DNA of 64,000 bases from Bradymonas sp963697525 (lineage in GTDB: Bacteria; Myxococcota_A; Bradymonadia; Bradymonadales; Bradymonadaceae). The first letter of the stretch is position 1. Each line of letters begins with the position of its first letter. Location of the stretch: the NCBI GenBank assembly GCA_963697525.1, contig OY969087.1, forward strand, positions 2,356,001 through 2,420,000, in the 5' to 3' direction. The notes beneath the pieces are model-generated. The model saw only the letters and a program-made list of their open reading frames with translations. It was not told the DNA's origin and did no database searches. The position numbers and the translations under genes are program-made. Below, in pieces: positions 52,922-61,681 of the stretch.

Positions 52922-55186
52922 GTGAATTCGTCGACTAAGATTGAGGCCACGGGCAAGGCCGACCCCGCCGCGCGGCTCAGCGGTCCCGTTGTTGTCTTTA
53001 AATGGACGGCGACCGAGGGGTGGCCGGTGGAGTTCGTCTCGTCGAACGTCGAGGAGGTCTTCGGCTACCCGGCCGCGTTGTTCTTGGACAAGGAGCTGAG
53101 CTACGCCGAAATCATCCACCCCGAAGATCTGGGGCGGGTGGTCGAGGAGTGCGACGCCTACCTGGAGAGCGGGGCCACCCATTCGACCCACATGCACTAC
53201 CGGGTCATCCGCGCCGACGGCGAGATCATCTTCGTCGACGAGGCCAACCGGGTGGTGCGCGACGCCCACGGCCGCCCCAGCCACTACGTGGGCCACGTGG
53301 TCGACGTGACCGAGCGCCGCCAGGCCGAAGAGGAGCTTCGCCGGCGCAAGGCCGCCCTGGCCGAGGCGCTCGACATCGCCCAGTTGGGCTATTGGGAGTG
53401 GGATTTGGCGACGGGCTACGTGGACTGGTCCGCCGAGATGTACCGCATGTTGGGCGTCGAGCCCGGCGACATCGAGCCCTCGCTGGAGGCGTTCTGCGAG
53501 TTCGTCCACCCGGAGGACGTCGACTTCGTCATGGACGTCAGCCGCACCGCCGTCCACCAGCACACCCCCTTCAACGCGGTTCACCGCATCTACCGGCGCA
53601 GCGACGCCGAGCTGCGCTACCTGCGCGGTCGCGGGCGGGTGTTTTCGCGCGACGAGCAGGGCCAGCCGGTGCGCATCGTCGGCACCATTCAGGATATCAC
53701 CGAAACGGTGCGCGCCGAGGAGGTGCTGCGCCACGAGCGCTCCTGGCTGCACTCGCTCATCCAGGCCATGCCCGACGGGGTGTCCTTTCGCGACGGGGAG
53801 GGCCGCTGGTTGCTGGCCAACGATTTCATGCTCGAGTTCCTCGGGCTCAAGGGGCTGGAGTACCAGGGCCGAGGCGGCGAGGAGTTGGCCGAACTCAGCG
53901 ACAACTACCGGGTCATCCGCGACCAATGCGAGCGCACCGACGCTCTCGTGTGGCAGCAGGGCGCCCCGCGCACCTTCGAGCACGAGGTGCCCACGCGCCA
54001 GGGCGATGTGCGCGTCTTCGATGTCACCAAGGTGCCGGTGTACGAGGCCGACGGCAGCCGCAAGGGGCTGCTGGAGGTCTCGCGCGACATCACCGTGCGC
54101 AAGCACACCGAGCAGGCGCTCAAGGATAGCAAGGCGCGGCTGGCCGAGGCGCAGCGCATCGCCCACCTGGGCAGTTGGCAGCTCGAGTTCGCCAGCCGAC
54201 GCGTGACCTGGTCCGACGAAGTCTACCGCATCTTCGGCCTCGAGCCCCGCCCCGAGGGCGTCGGCTTCGACGTGGTGCTCGACCAGGTCGTCGACGAGGA
54301 CCGCGAGCGCGTCCAACGCGTCGTCGAGCGCGCCCTGACCAGCGGCGAGCCGTTCCAGATCGAGCACCACATTCGGCGTGGTGACGGCGCCATCCGCATC
54401 GTGCATTCCCAGGGCAAGGTCGTCTGCGATGATGCCGGCGAGCCGGTGCGCGTTATCGGCATCATTCAGGATATCACCGAGCGCAAGGAGGTCGAACAGC
54501 TCAAAGAAGAGTTCGTCTCCATCGTCAGCCACGAGCTGCGCACGCCGCTGACCCCGATCACCGGCGTGCTCGGCCTGCTCGCCGGCGGCGGCGGTGGCGA
54601 GCTGTCGCCGCGTGTCCAGAAGATGGTCGACCTGGCCCTTCGCAACAGCCACCGCCTGCTGTACCTGATCGACGACCTGCTCGACATCCAAAAGATGTCC
54701 AGCGGCCAGATGGACTTCCACATGCGCGAGCTCGATCTGGGCGAGGTCGTCGCCGAGTCGCTGCGCGTCAACGTCAGCCTCGAACACCAAAACGACATCA
54801 AATTCGTCCTGACGAATCAGGCCCCCGGGGCGCATATCTTCGGCGACAAGGGCCGGCTCATCCAGGTGATGACCAACCTGTTGAGCAACGCCGCCAAATT
54901 CTCCCCGCCCAACAGCATCGTCGACGTGGGCGTGAGCGCCGACGACGAGGTGGTGCGCGTCTCCGTGCGCGACGACGGCCCCGGCATCCCCGTCGACTTC
55001 CGCCCGCGCGTCTTCGATAGATTCGCCCAGGCCGACTCTTCGTCGACACGCAAACACGGGGGCACGGGGCTGGGGCTGACCATCGCGCGATCGATCATCG
55101 AGCGCCTCGCCGGGCGCATCGACTTCGAGACCGACGTCGACGAGGGCACCACGTTTTTCTTCGAGCTCCCCCGCCGTCAATGTTGA
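52922..55186 (+). CDS. Soluble PAS-domain histidine kinase
   Basis: GTG 52922 gives 754 residues with no membrane helix. Four PAS/PAC modules occur in order: near 22-135 (ending GHVVDVTERR), 150-265 (WDLATGYVDWSAEMYRMLG), 275-395 (MPDGVSFRDGEG) and 400-525 (WQLEFASRRVTWSDEVYRIFG). The HisKA domain has VSHELRTPLTP with His537, followed by the HATPase region with NLLSNAAKF, DDGPGIP, FDRFAQADSSSTRKHGGTGLGL. It phosphorylates an unseen response regulator; no regulator gene is adjacent. PAS domains probably sense a small molecule or redox state in the cytoplasm. Confidence 0.93.
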   Translation: MNSSTKIEATGKADPAARLSGPVVVFKWTATEGWPVEFVSSNVEEVFGYPAALFLDKELSYAEIIHPEDLGRVVEECDAYLESGATHSTHMHYRVIRADGEIIFVDEANRVVRDAHGRPSHYVGHVVDVTERRQAEEELRRRKAALAEALDIAQLGYWEWDLATGYVDWSAEMYRMLGVEPGDIEPSLEAFCEFVHPEDVDFVMDVSRTAVHQHTPFNAVHRIYRRSDAELRYLRGRGRVFSRDEQGQPVRIVGTIQDITETVRAEEVLRHERSWLHSLIQAMPDGVSFRDGEGRWLLANDFMLEFLGLKGLEYQGRGGEELAELSDNYRVIRDQCERTDALVWQQGAPRTFEHEVPTRQGDVRVFDVTKVPVYEADGSRKGLLEVSRDITVRKHTEQALKDSKARLAEAQRIAHLGSWQLEFASRRVTWSDEVYRIFGLEPRPEGVGFDVVLDQVVDEDRERVQRVVERALTSGEPFQIEHHIRRGDGAIRIVHSQGKVVCDDAGEPVRVIGIIQDITERKEVEQLKEEFVSIVSHELRTPLTPITGVLGLLAGGGGGELSPRVQKMVDLALRNSHRLLYLIDDLLDIQKMSSGQMDFHMRELDLGEVVAESLRVNVSLEHQNDIKFVLTNQAPGAHIFGDKGRLIQVMTNLLSNAAKFSPPNSIVDVGVSADDEVVRVSVRDDGPGIPVDFRPRVFDRFAQADSSSTRKHGGTGLGLTIARSIIERLAGRIDFETDVDEGTTFFFELPRRQC

Positions 55187-55333
55187 CGTTGGTGTGTGGG
55201 TAACTGCTTGAGAAGTAAGCATTTATGGGGTGGGTGGGGTTCGACAAGTTCTCTCAGGGATTTACCTTCCTAGACGAGCGCCCTGCGATGTTGAACTGCA
55301 GGTCGATTGTGACTCCGACACGAAGGGGAAGCC

Positions 55334-55942
55334 ATGACTAACATCGGACGTATCGGCGCCGGATTGCTCGTCACGCTATTTGCGCTCAGCCTGACCGCAT
55401 GCGCTGGATTGAATAAAGAGCAGAAACCCGAGGGAACGACCTCGGTGGGCGAGCAGGTCTCCCAGGCCGGTCAAGCCACCGGGGAAGCCGCCGAGGCCGT
55501 CGGCGAGAAGACCAAACAAGAGGCCCGAAACGCCGCTCAGGCGACCTCCAAGGGCGCCGAGCAGGCCGAAAAGTCCATCGAGACCGGCATCGGCGGGGGC
55601 CCGCCCAAGAGCGACACGCTCGACAACCTCAACAAGGTCGATCGCGAGACCAAGCGCTGGCAGCCGTTGGTGGACAAATACGGCGACAAACTCAAGCCCG
55701 AGACCAAGCTGCGCTTCAAGCAGGTCCAGCAGCAGTCCAAAGAGCTGCGCAAGATGTACGACCAGATGAAGCAGAAGACCAACCTGGGGGTGGTCGATCT
55801 CGACCAGAATTACGAGAGCCAGTCCGACGAAATCGAGGACGCCTGGGATAACGTTCAGAACAGTCTGCGCGACCAGTTGGGCCTGTATCCCAAGGACATG
55901 AACAACCAGCAGAACAACCAGAACAACCCCAGCAATCAGTAG
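55334..55942 (+). CDS. Small lipoprotein, helical, unknown function
   Basis: A 202-residue lipoprotein; the signal ends LFALSLTAC (Cys23). The mature part is charged and helix-prone, with an Ala/Glu/Gln-rich stretch (VSQAGQATGEAAEAVGEKTKQEARNAAQATSKGAEQAEKSIETG type) then KRWQPLVDKYGDKLKPETKLRFKQVQQQSKELRKMYDQMKQ coiled-coil-like helices and a Gln/Asn-rich tail. It resembles coiled-coil lipoproteins of the envelope, but no family is recognised. Transcribed alone, after the kinase gene. Confidence 0.65.
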   Translation: MTNIGRIGAGLLVTLFALSLTACAGLNKEQKPEGTTSVGEQVSQAGQATGEAAEAVGEKTKQEARNAAQATSKGAEQAEKSIETGIGGGPPKSDTLDNLNKVDRETKRWQPLVDKYGDKLKPETKLRFKQVQQQSKELRKMYDQMKQKTNLGVVDLDQNYESQSDEIEDAWDNVQNSLRDQLGLYPKDMNNQQNNQNNPSNQ

Positions 55943-56025
55943 CGTTGAGGGTCTCGTGAATCCCTGCCGCTCGTGGTACGTCTGATAAGTGTAGGCGTCC
56001 ACGCCACCCAAGGGGTTCGCGTCTC

Positions 56026-56739
56026 ATGAGCAGCAAGCTTCGCATCACCGCCGCCATCGTGCTGATCATCGCGCTGGCGGCGGTGTATTTTTTGTTTCCC
56101 GTGGGGGATTGGCTGGGCGCGTTCGTGCGCTGGGTTCAGCAATTGGGCGTGCTCGGCGGGCTGGTCTTCGCGCTGGCCTACGTGCTGGCGGCGGTGTTGC
56201 TGATGCCCGGCTCGCTGATCACCCTGGCGGCCGGCTTTACCTTCGGGGTGGTGTGGGGCACGGTCATCGTCTCGCTGGCCAGCACCACGGGGGCGGCGCT
56301 GTCGTTTCTCATCGGGCGCTTCCTCGCCCAGGACTGGGTGGCCGCGCGTGTGCGCCAACACCCGCGCTTCCACGCGCTGTACCGCGCCATCGACAAGGAG
56401 GGCTTCAAGGTCGTCCTGCTCACCCGCCTGGTGCCCATCTTTCCGTTCGGATTCCTCAACTACGGCTTTTCGGTCACGCGGGTGCCGTTTGGGCGCTACG
56501 TGCTCGCCTCCTGGCTGGGGATGCTTCCGGCCACGGTGATGTACGTCTACCTGGGGTCGGCGGCCGGCAGCCTGGCGCGGGTGGTCTCCGGCGACGTGCG
56601 CCACACCCCCATGCAGGCGGCGCTGTTCGTGGCCGGAGGACTGGCGGCGGTGTTGGTCACCGTCTTCTTGACCCGCCGCGCCCGCCGCGAGCTCGACCGC
56701 CTCACCGACGACTCATCCACCGACGACTCATCCGAGTAG
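56026..56739 (+). CDS. TVP38/TMEM64 (VTT-domain) membrane protein
   Basis: A 237-residue membrane protein. The VTT signature includes LMPGSLITLAAGFTFG, then TGAALSFLIGRFLAQDWV, and the conserved FKVVLLTRLVPIFPFGFLNYGFSVTRVPFGRYVLASWLGMLP, with the last helix followed by a charged tail. Members are DedA/SNARE-associated-type transporters linked to lipid scrambling, envelope integrity and proton-coupled stress. The last 12 bases overlap the convergent ECF sigma gene. Confidence 0.93.
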   Translation: MSSKLRITAAIVLIIALAAVYFLFPVGDWLGAFVRWVQQLGVLGGLVFALAYVLAAVLLMPGSLITLAAGFTFGVVWGTVIVSLASTTGAALSFLIGRFLAQDWVAARVRQHPRFHALYRAIDKEGFKVVLLTRLVPIFPFGFLNYGFSVTRVPFGRYVLASWLGMLPATVMYVYLGSAAGSLARVVSGDVRHTPMQAALFVAGGLAAVLVTVFLTRRARRELDRLTDDSSTDDSSE

Positions 56740-57396
56740 GGCGGGCGCGTACTCGCGCAGGTAGTGCTCGAGGGTGGCGCGCAGGAACAAGCGCGCGCGG
56801 TGCAGCCGGCTCTTGACGCCGGGGATGCTCAGCCCGGTGATCTCGCCGATCTCGTCGAGATCGAGCGCCTGGACTTCGTATAGCAAGAACACCGTCTGGT
56901 ATTTGGGCTCGAGCTGGTCGACGGCGTCGATGATCCGGCCTCGTAGCTCGCGGTGGGCGACGATGTCGTCGGCGCGCGCCTCCCACTGGTAGCTCGCCCA
57001 ATGCGTGGGGTCGGTCGACAACTGCTCGACGTCCTCCAGCGACGGACACACCGCCTCGAGGGCGACCTCGCGGTGGCGCTTGTGGCGTCGGATGCGGCTC
57101 AGCGCCGTGTTGATGACGATGCGGTAAGCCCAGTTTTTGAAGCTGGCATCGCCGCGGTAGCTTTGCAGCTTGCGGTACATCTTCAAAAACGCCATCTGGA
57201 CGACATCCTGCGCGTCGGCGTCGCTTTTGAGGTAGCTCCAGGCCAGCCGGTGAAACTCGTCCTGGTAGCGGCGCACCAACACCTCGAAGGCCGACCACCG
57301 GCCGGCGTTGGCCCGCGCGACCAGGGCTTCGTCGGTTATCTCGTCGGGCCACGTGCGCTGGCCGGCGGCGAGGATCTCGGCGGGTTGCATCTGCAT
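56728..57396 (-). CDS. ECF-subfamily RNA polymerase sigma factor
   Basis: Start ATG 57396 (GGAGG four bases upstream) gives 222 residues. Region 2 has AFEVLVRRYQDEFHRLAWSYLKSDADAQDVVQMAFLKMYR and region 4 has LEPKYQTVFLLYEVQALDLDEIGEITGLSIPGVKSRLHRARLFLR, the two conserved regions of RpoE-type sigma factors. A 60-residue linker joins them. No anti-sigma gene is next to it. It is divergent from a second ECF gene, and its 3' end overlaps the TVP38 gene. Confidence 0.93.
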   Translation of the reverse strand: MQMQPAEILAAGQRTWPDEITDEALVARANAGRWSAFEVLVRRYQDEFHRLAWSYLKSDADAQDVVQMAFLKMYRKLQSYRGDASFKNWAYRIVINTALSRIRRHKRHREVALEAVCPSLEDVEQLSTDPTHWASYQWEARADDIVAHRELRGRIIDAVDQLEPKYQTVFLLYEVQALDLDEIGEITGLSIPGVKSRLHRARLFLRATLEHYLREYAPALLG

Positions 57397-57633
57397 AAAG
57401 CCTCCAATGGGGAGCGGGGCACTCGTCGAGCCAACCGAATTGGGTGGCTTTATGGGATTAGTTCGCCGAGCGGCCCAATCGTTACACTTCAACCCTGGAT
57501 TTTTTTGTGCGATGGTCCGTTCCGTTCATCGTCAGGAAGCAAAAGCGAATCCTGAAGCCGGCGCGCGGCGTCTCTGAGTAGACGGACACGCCCAGAGGTG
57601 CGCTCGCCGGTGCCACGACGCACGGCGTCCATT
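57397..57633. promoter_or_regulatory. Divergent promoter region of two ECF sigma genes
   Basis: 237 bases separate the two ECF sigma starts. They hold a T7 run (57498-57504) and GGAAC-like sequence on the minus strand near 57520, which could be a -35 element for an ECF sigma; the match is weak. The start of the right-hand sigma is uncertain between GTG 57598 and ATG 57634. Confidence 0.35.
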
Positions 57634-58260
57634 ATGAGCGGCGGTACATCGGACAGCGAGCACGCGCTGATCGCGCGGCTTCGCCAGGGGGATGAACAGG
57701 CCTTCGGCGAGCTCATCGAGCGCTACCACGCCTCCATGGTGCGCCTGGCGGCCATGTTCGTGGACACCGAGGCCAGCGCCGAGGAGATCGTCCAGGAGAC
57801 CTGGGTGGCGGTCATCGGCGGGCTCGATCGCTTCGAGCAGCGCTCGTCGCTCAAGACGTGGATGTTCAGCATCCTGACCAATCAGGCCAAGAAGCGCGCG
57901 GCCAAAGATTCGCGCACCCGAGCCTGGTCGTCGCTGTTTGACGTGGCGATGGACGAGGAATTGTCCAGCGAGGAAGGCCGCTTCGATCGCTCCGGGCATT
58001 GGGTGCGCCCGCCGATTCGCTGGAAGAGCGATCCCGAGGAGCGCTTGATGCACCAGAAGCTGCTCGAGGTCGTCGCCGCGGCGATCGACGAGCTGCCCGC
58101 CAGCCAGCGCTCGGTCGTGTGGCTGCGCGATGTCGAGGGGCTGAGCTCCACGGAGGTCTGCGAGGTGCTCGAGATCACCCCCGGCAATCAGCGTGTACTG
58201 TTGCACCGCGGCCGCGCGAAGGTACGCCGCGCGGTCGAGGACTATGAGGCGTCGACATGA
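57634..58260 (+). CDS. ECF-subfamily RNA polymerase sigma factor
   Basis: ATG 57634 gives 208 residues beginning MSGGTSDSEHALIARLRQGDEQAF, the usual ECF start; a GTG at 57598 is the alternative and neither has a strong ribosome site. Region 2 has FGELIERYHASMVRLAAMFVDTEASAEEIVQETWVAVIGGL and region 4 has LPASQRSVVWLRDVEGLSSTEVCEVLEITPGNQRVLLHRGRAKVRR. The last four bases (ATGA) overlap the start of the anti-sigma gene, a sign of translational coupling. Probably regulates a stress or envelope response. Confidence 0.93.
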   Translation: MSGGTSDSEHALIARLRQGDEQAFGELIERYHASMVRLAAMFVDTEASAEEIVQETWVAVIGGLDRFEQRSSLKTWMFSILTNQAKKRAAKDSRTRAWSSLFDVAMDEELSSEEGRFDRSGHWVRPPIRWKSDPEERLMHQKLLEVVAAAIDELPASQRSVVWLRDVEGLSSTEVCEVLEITPGNQRVLLHRGRAKVRRAVEDYEAST

Positions 58261-58517
58261 TCACCTGTGAGCAGATGACCAACCGGATCACCGAGTACCT
58301 CGAGGGCACCGTGCCCCGTGGTGAGCGTATCGGCATGTGGCTGCACTTGCTGATCTGCCATCACTGCCGGCGCTACCTGCGCCAGATGAAGCGCGCCATC
58401 GCCATGATGGGCGAGCTGGCCGACACCCCCGGCGCCGCGGTCGACGAAACCACCAAGCAAGACCTGCTGGCGCAGTTCCGAGAGCACCAATCCTCCCCGG
58501 GCGACCCATCGCCCTGA
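58257..58517 (+). CDS. Zinc-finger anti-sigma factor
   Basis: An 86-residue protein whose ATGA start overlaps the stop of the sigma gene. It opens with CEQMTNRITEYLEG and has MWLHLLICHHCRRYLRQMKR, the HxxxCxxC zinc-binding motif of ZAS/zf-HC2 anti-sigma factors. There is no membrane helix, so it is a soluble anti-sigma factor that binds and holds the ECF sigma until a signal (often oxidation of the Cys) releases it. Its size and position match other soluble ZAS anti-sigma factors. Confidence 0.9.
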   Translation: MITCEQMTNRITEYLEGTVPRGERIGMWLHLLICHHCRRYLRQMKRAIAMMGELADTPGAAVDETTKQDLLAQFREHQSSPGDPSP

Positions 58518-58647
58518 GTGCACTGAGCCCCTGTTGGTCGAATAAAATGGGGGCACAAACAATTATTTATTGAACGTTTTCTTTGCTACACTGCGTCTAA
58601 TTCTGTGAGCTGAGTACGATCGTGCCTGCGAGCGGCAAATTGCAGCG

Positions 58648-60613
58648 ATGAAGATACGAGTGATGTTCGTCAAAGAGGCGCGCCCCCTGCCCCGGGTGGC
58701 GGTGCGCTTCCCCGAGTTGGGCAGCCAGGAGTACCTGACCGACGAGGAGGGGCGCATCGAGGTGGAGCTGGGCGAGGGCACCCACGTCGTGGAGGTGCGC
58801 GACGGCGAGGCCTGGGGCCGGTACCGCCTCGACGCCGACGTGCGCTCGAGTCTGCTGGTGGTCGACACCGGCGCGCGCGCCAGCTCCATGGGCGCTCGCT
58901 CGACGGACGCCTACCTCGACTTCGGCGACCCCCGGCTCGCCGAGCGCTATCAGGTCGCCAAGCTGCTCGGCCGCGGCGGCATGGGCGTCGTCGTCGAGGC
59001 CACCGACACGCTGCTCAAGCGCAAGGTGGCCATCAAGATGCTCAACGACCAATTGCACGACAACCCCGAGGCCGAGCGCATCTTTTTGACCGAAGCGCGC
59101 GCGATGGCCAAGCTGTCGCATCCCAACCTGGTGGCCGTCCACGACGTCATCGCCGGGGACAGTCGCACCCTGATGGTCGTCGAATATATCGAGGGCCGAA
59201 GCCTGGAATCGATGATCATGGAGGCCGGCGACGGGCTGCCCGAGCAGACCGTGGTGGCGGTGGGCGCGTCGCTGTGCCGCGCGTTCGCCTACCTGCACTC
59301 CCAGGGCGTCATTCATCGGGATCTCAAGCCCGCCAACGTCATGATCCAGCCCGACGGGGCGCTCAAGCTCATCGACTTCGGCCTGGCGCGCTCCTTGGAA
59401 CATATCGCCATGCGCGGCACCAGCGTGCGCGGCACGCCGGCGTATATGGCCCCCGAGCAGGTGCTCGGCGGCGAGCTGGGCGCGGCGACCGACATCTACC
59501 AGATCGGGGTGACGTTATTCGAGGCGCTCAGCGGCCGGTTGCCGTTCGAAACCGGCAACGTGGCCTATGCTCACGTCCATACCGAGCCGCCGCGCATCGA
59601 CGAGCTGGTCGCCGGGCTCGACCCCGGCCTCGCCGTGCTCGTCCACGCGTGCATGGCCAAAGACCCCGCCGACCGGCCGCCCGGCGCGCAATTCGTCCAG
59701 GACCAGCTCGAGGCGCTCGCCGCCGGCGACGACATCGCCGCGCGGCTGACCGAGCGGTTTGGTGGCGCCAGCGGGCCTGCGCGCACCGCCTCGTTCGGGC
59801 TCTCAACCCACGGTGGCAAGCCCGCCCCAGGCGGCGGGGTCGAAAGGCCTGGGCGCGGCCATCGTCATCGGCCTGCTCGTCGTCGCCATCGCCGCCGCGG
59901 GCGCGGTGGTGCTGTATTTGGCCCACAAACACGACGCGTCGCCCGAGAAGGCGCCCGACACGGCCGCGTCGGCCGTGGCCGAGCAGCCTGGCAAAGCGGC
60001 GACGGCCGAGCCGCCGAAGACGGCACAGCCACCGGCCAAGAAGGCGTCGGCGCCGGCGCCCGTCCTTCGGGCCGAGCAGGCCGCCCGCGAGCGTCTGGCC
60101 GCGGCCACCCTGGCGGCGCATGCGCTCGTCGAGACCGAGCATGACCACACGCCCCAACCACCGGCCCACCCGCATGTGGTGACTCCGAAGAAGCCGGCTT
60201 CATCGGCGCACGCGGTGGCCGACAAGCCCTCGAAGGCCGAAAAATCGCCGACCGCGAGCGCGCAGCCCAAGCCCAAGGCGACGGCGTCCAAAAGCGCCAC
60301 CGACAAGTCGTCCGCACATGACAAAGGTCTGCGTCAAGAGGTGGTGAAGAAGCCTGCGCTTTTGAAGGCGCTTTCCGACAAGCACGCCGAACAGGTGCAG
60401 GACGCCGTGGCGGCGCCAAAGAAGGACGCGGACAAGGCGAGCACTCCGCCCGCCCCGCATAAGACGGCCAAAGACAGCGTGCGTGCGTCCAGCGACAAGG
60501 CCGCCGCCAAACCGGAAACGAAGGACAAGTCCGACAAGGCCGAAAACGACGAGCCCGACAAGAAGCCCGCCAAGAAAAAGCACCGAGTGCCGCGCGCGCC
60601 GCTCAGCTTTTGA
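58648..60613 (+). CDS. Serine/threonine protein kinase with N-terminal beta-sandwich and C-terminal membrane anchor, frameshifted
   Basis: The first 90 residues form a strand-rich module (VAVRFPELGSQEYLTDEEGRIEVELGEGTHVVEVRDG), like a carboxypeptidase-regulatory-like beta-sandwich. A Ser/Thr kinase domain follows: GRGGMGVV, VAIK with Lys130, HRDLKPAN with Asp225, IDFGLA with Asp243, and APEQ. The frame breaks in 59821-59845: one extra base in the GGGG run at 59836-59839 would explain it, since removing it gives APGGGSKGLGAAIVIG. The membrane helix (AAIVIGLLVVAIAAAGAVVLYLA) and a Lys/Ala/Pro-rich extracytoplasmic region lie in the second frame to 60613. As given, the kinase would end at 60144 with a wrong tail. 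Probably a transmembrane sensor kinase. Confidence 0.85.
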
Positions 60614-60656
60614 CGTGAGCGCACCGTGGCGATCCCACCGATTCAACGAGTTGACG

Positions 60657-61673
60657 ATGTACCGTAGGCCCGCCATTTACGCTGTATCGCTTGTGTGTGC
60701 CCTGATCTGCTGGGCTCTCCCCAGCGCCGCGCACGCATCACCCTGGACGCTGCCCAACGACAAGTTCGTGCTCGGGTTCGACTCCAACTTCCAGATGGCC
60801 GACCACGAGTACCTGGCCGACGGAACCCACCAGGTGTTTCCGCTGGAGGGCGATTTTACGGCGCTGACCTTTACTATCAGCGGCCGCTACGGCATCACCG
60901 ACCGTCTCGAGGGCGCCGCGGAGTTGGAGATGAAGCAGGTCGACTATCAGGCCGACCCGGTCTTGCTGGCCGTGCCCGATCAATCGTCGGACAAGCAGAC
61001 GCTCAACCAGTCCATCCTCAACTTCAGTCAGACCCACGCCGGCCTGGGCGACGTGAACCTGCACCTGCGCTACAATTTTCACAAGGGGTTGCTCATGGCG
61101 ACCTCGGAGACCTCGGCGAAGCTGCCGATCGCCTACCAACCACCCCAGGGCACCTTCGCGCAGGGCCAGGCCGACACCACCGCCATCGCCGACGACGTCA
61201 CCCTGGGCGACGGCCAGGTCGACCTGTGCGAGGGCATCCTCTTTGGGCTGTACGTGCCGCCGACGCGCAGCTTCGGGCGCCTCGACCTGACCTACGCGCA
61301 CCGCTTCGGCGCTCCCGGCGACCAGGGCCGCGCGCTGCTGAGTGTCGGGCAATATGTCGGCGATATGGTGCTGCTCTTTGCGTCGGCCGACGGCGCCTAC
61401 ACGCTGTTCGACGGCGACACCATCGGCACCTCGTACATCACCCACTCACCCCAAAAGCCCGCCGGCGAGATCGGCACCAGCGACATCGAGGTGATCCCGC
61501 TGACTCTCGACAAGGACTATGTGAGCGTGTCGGCAGGGGTCATCTTGCAGTTGCGCAGCATGGAAATTCGCGCGTCGGTCGGCCAGATCGTGTGGGGACG
61601 CAATATCTCGCAAACCCAGTCGATGTCGCTGGGCGTGGTCTACTCCATCGACGGGCTGACCGGCGAGAAGTGA
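60657..61673 (+). CDS. Outer-membrane beta-barrel protein, unknown transport role
   Basis: ATG 60657 gives 338 residues. A signal peptide (SLVCALICWALPSAAHA) is followed by repeated amphipathic strands rich in Tyr and Gly (LTFTISGRYGITDRLEGAAELEMK, VNLHLRYNFHKGLLMATSETSAKLPIAY, RLDLTYAHRFGAPGD, VSVSAGVILQLRSMEIRASVGQIV), typical of barrel proteins of the MetA-pathway-of-phenol-degradation type. It starts 43 bases after the kinase gene on the same strand and may be co-transcribed. Substrate unknown. Confidence 0.7.
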   Translation: MYRRPAIYAVSLVCALICWALPSAAHASPWTLPNDKFVLGFDSNFQMADHEYLADGTHQVFPLEGDFTALTFTISGRYGITDRLEGAAELEMKQVDYQADPVLLAVPDQSSDKQTLNQSILNFSQTHAGLGDVNLHLRYNFHKGLLMATSETSAKLPIAYQPPQGTFAQGQADTTAIADDVTLGDGQVDLCEGILFGLYVPPTRSFGRLDLTYAHRFGAPGDQGRALLSVGQYVGDMVLLFASADGAYTLFDGDTIGTSYITHSPQKPAGEIGTSDIEVIPLTLDKDYVSVSAGVILQLRSMEIRASVGQIVWGRNISQTQSMSLGVVYSIDGLTGEK

Positions 61674-61681
61674 GCTCGGCG

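Noticed and set aside
52707..52925. Possible 61- to 72-residue gene upstream of the histidine kinase
   Set aside because: No ribosome site, no recognisable motif, and the frame runs into the kinase start; more likely a promoter region.
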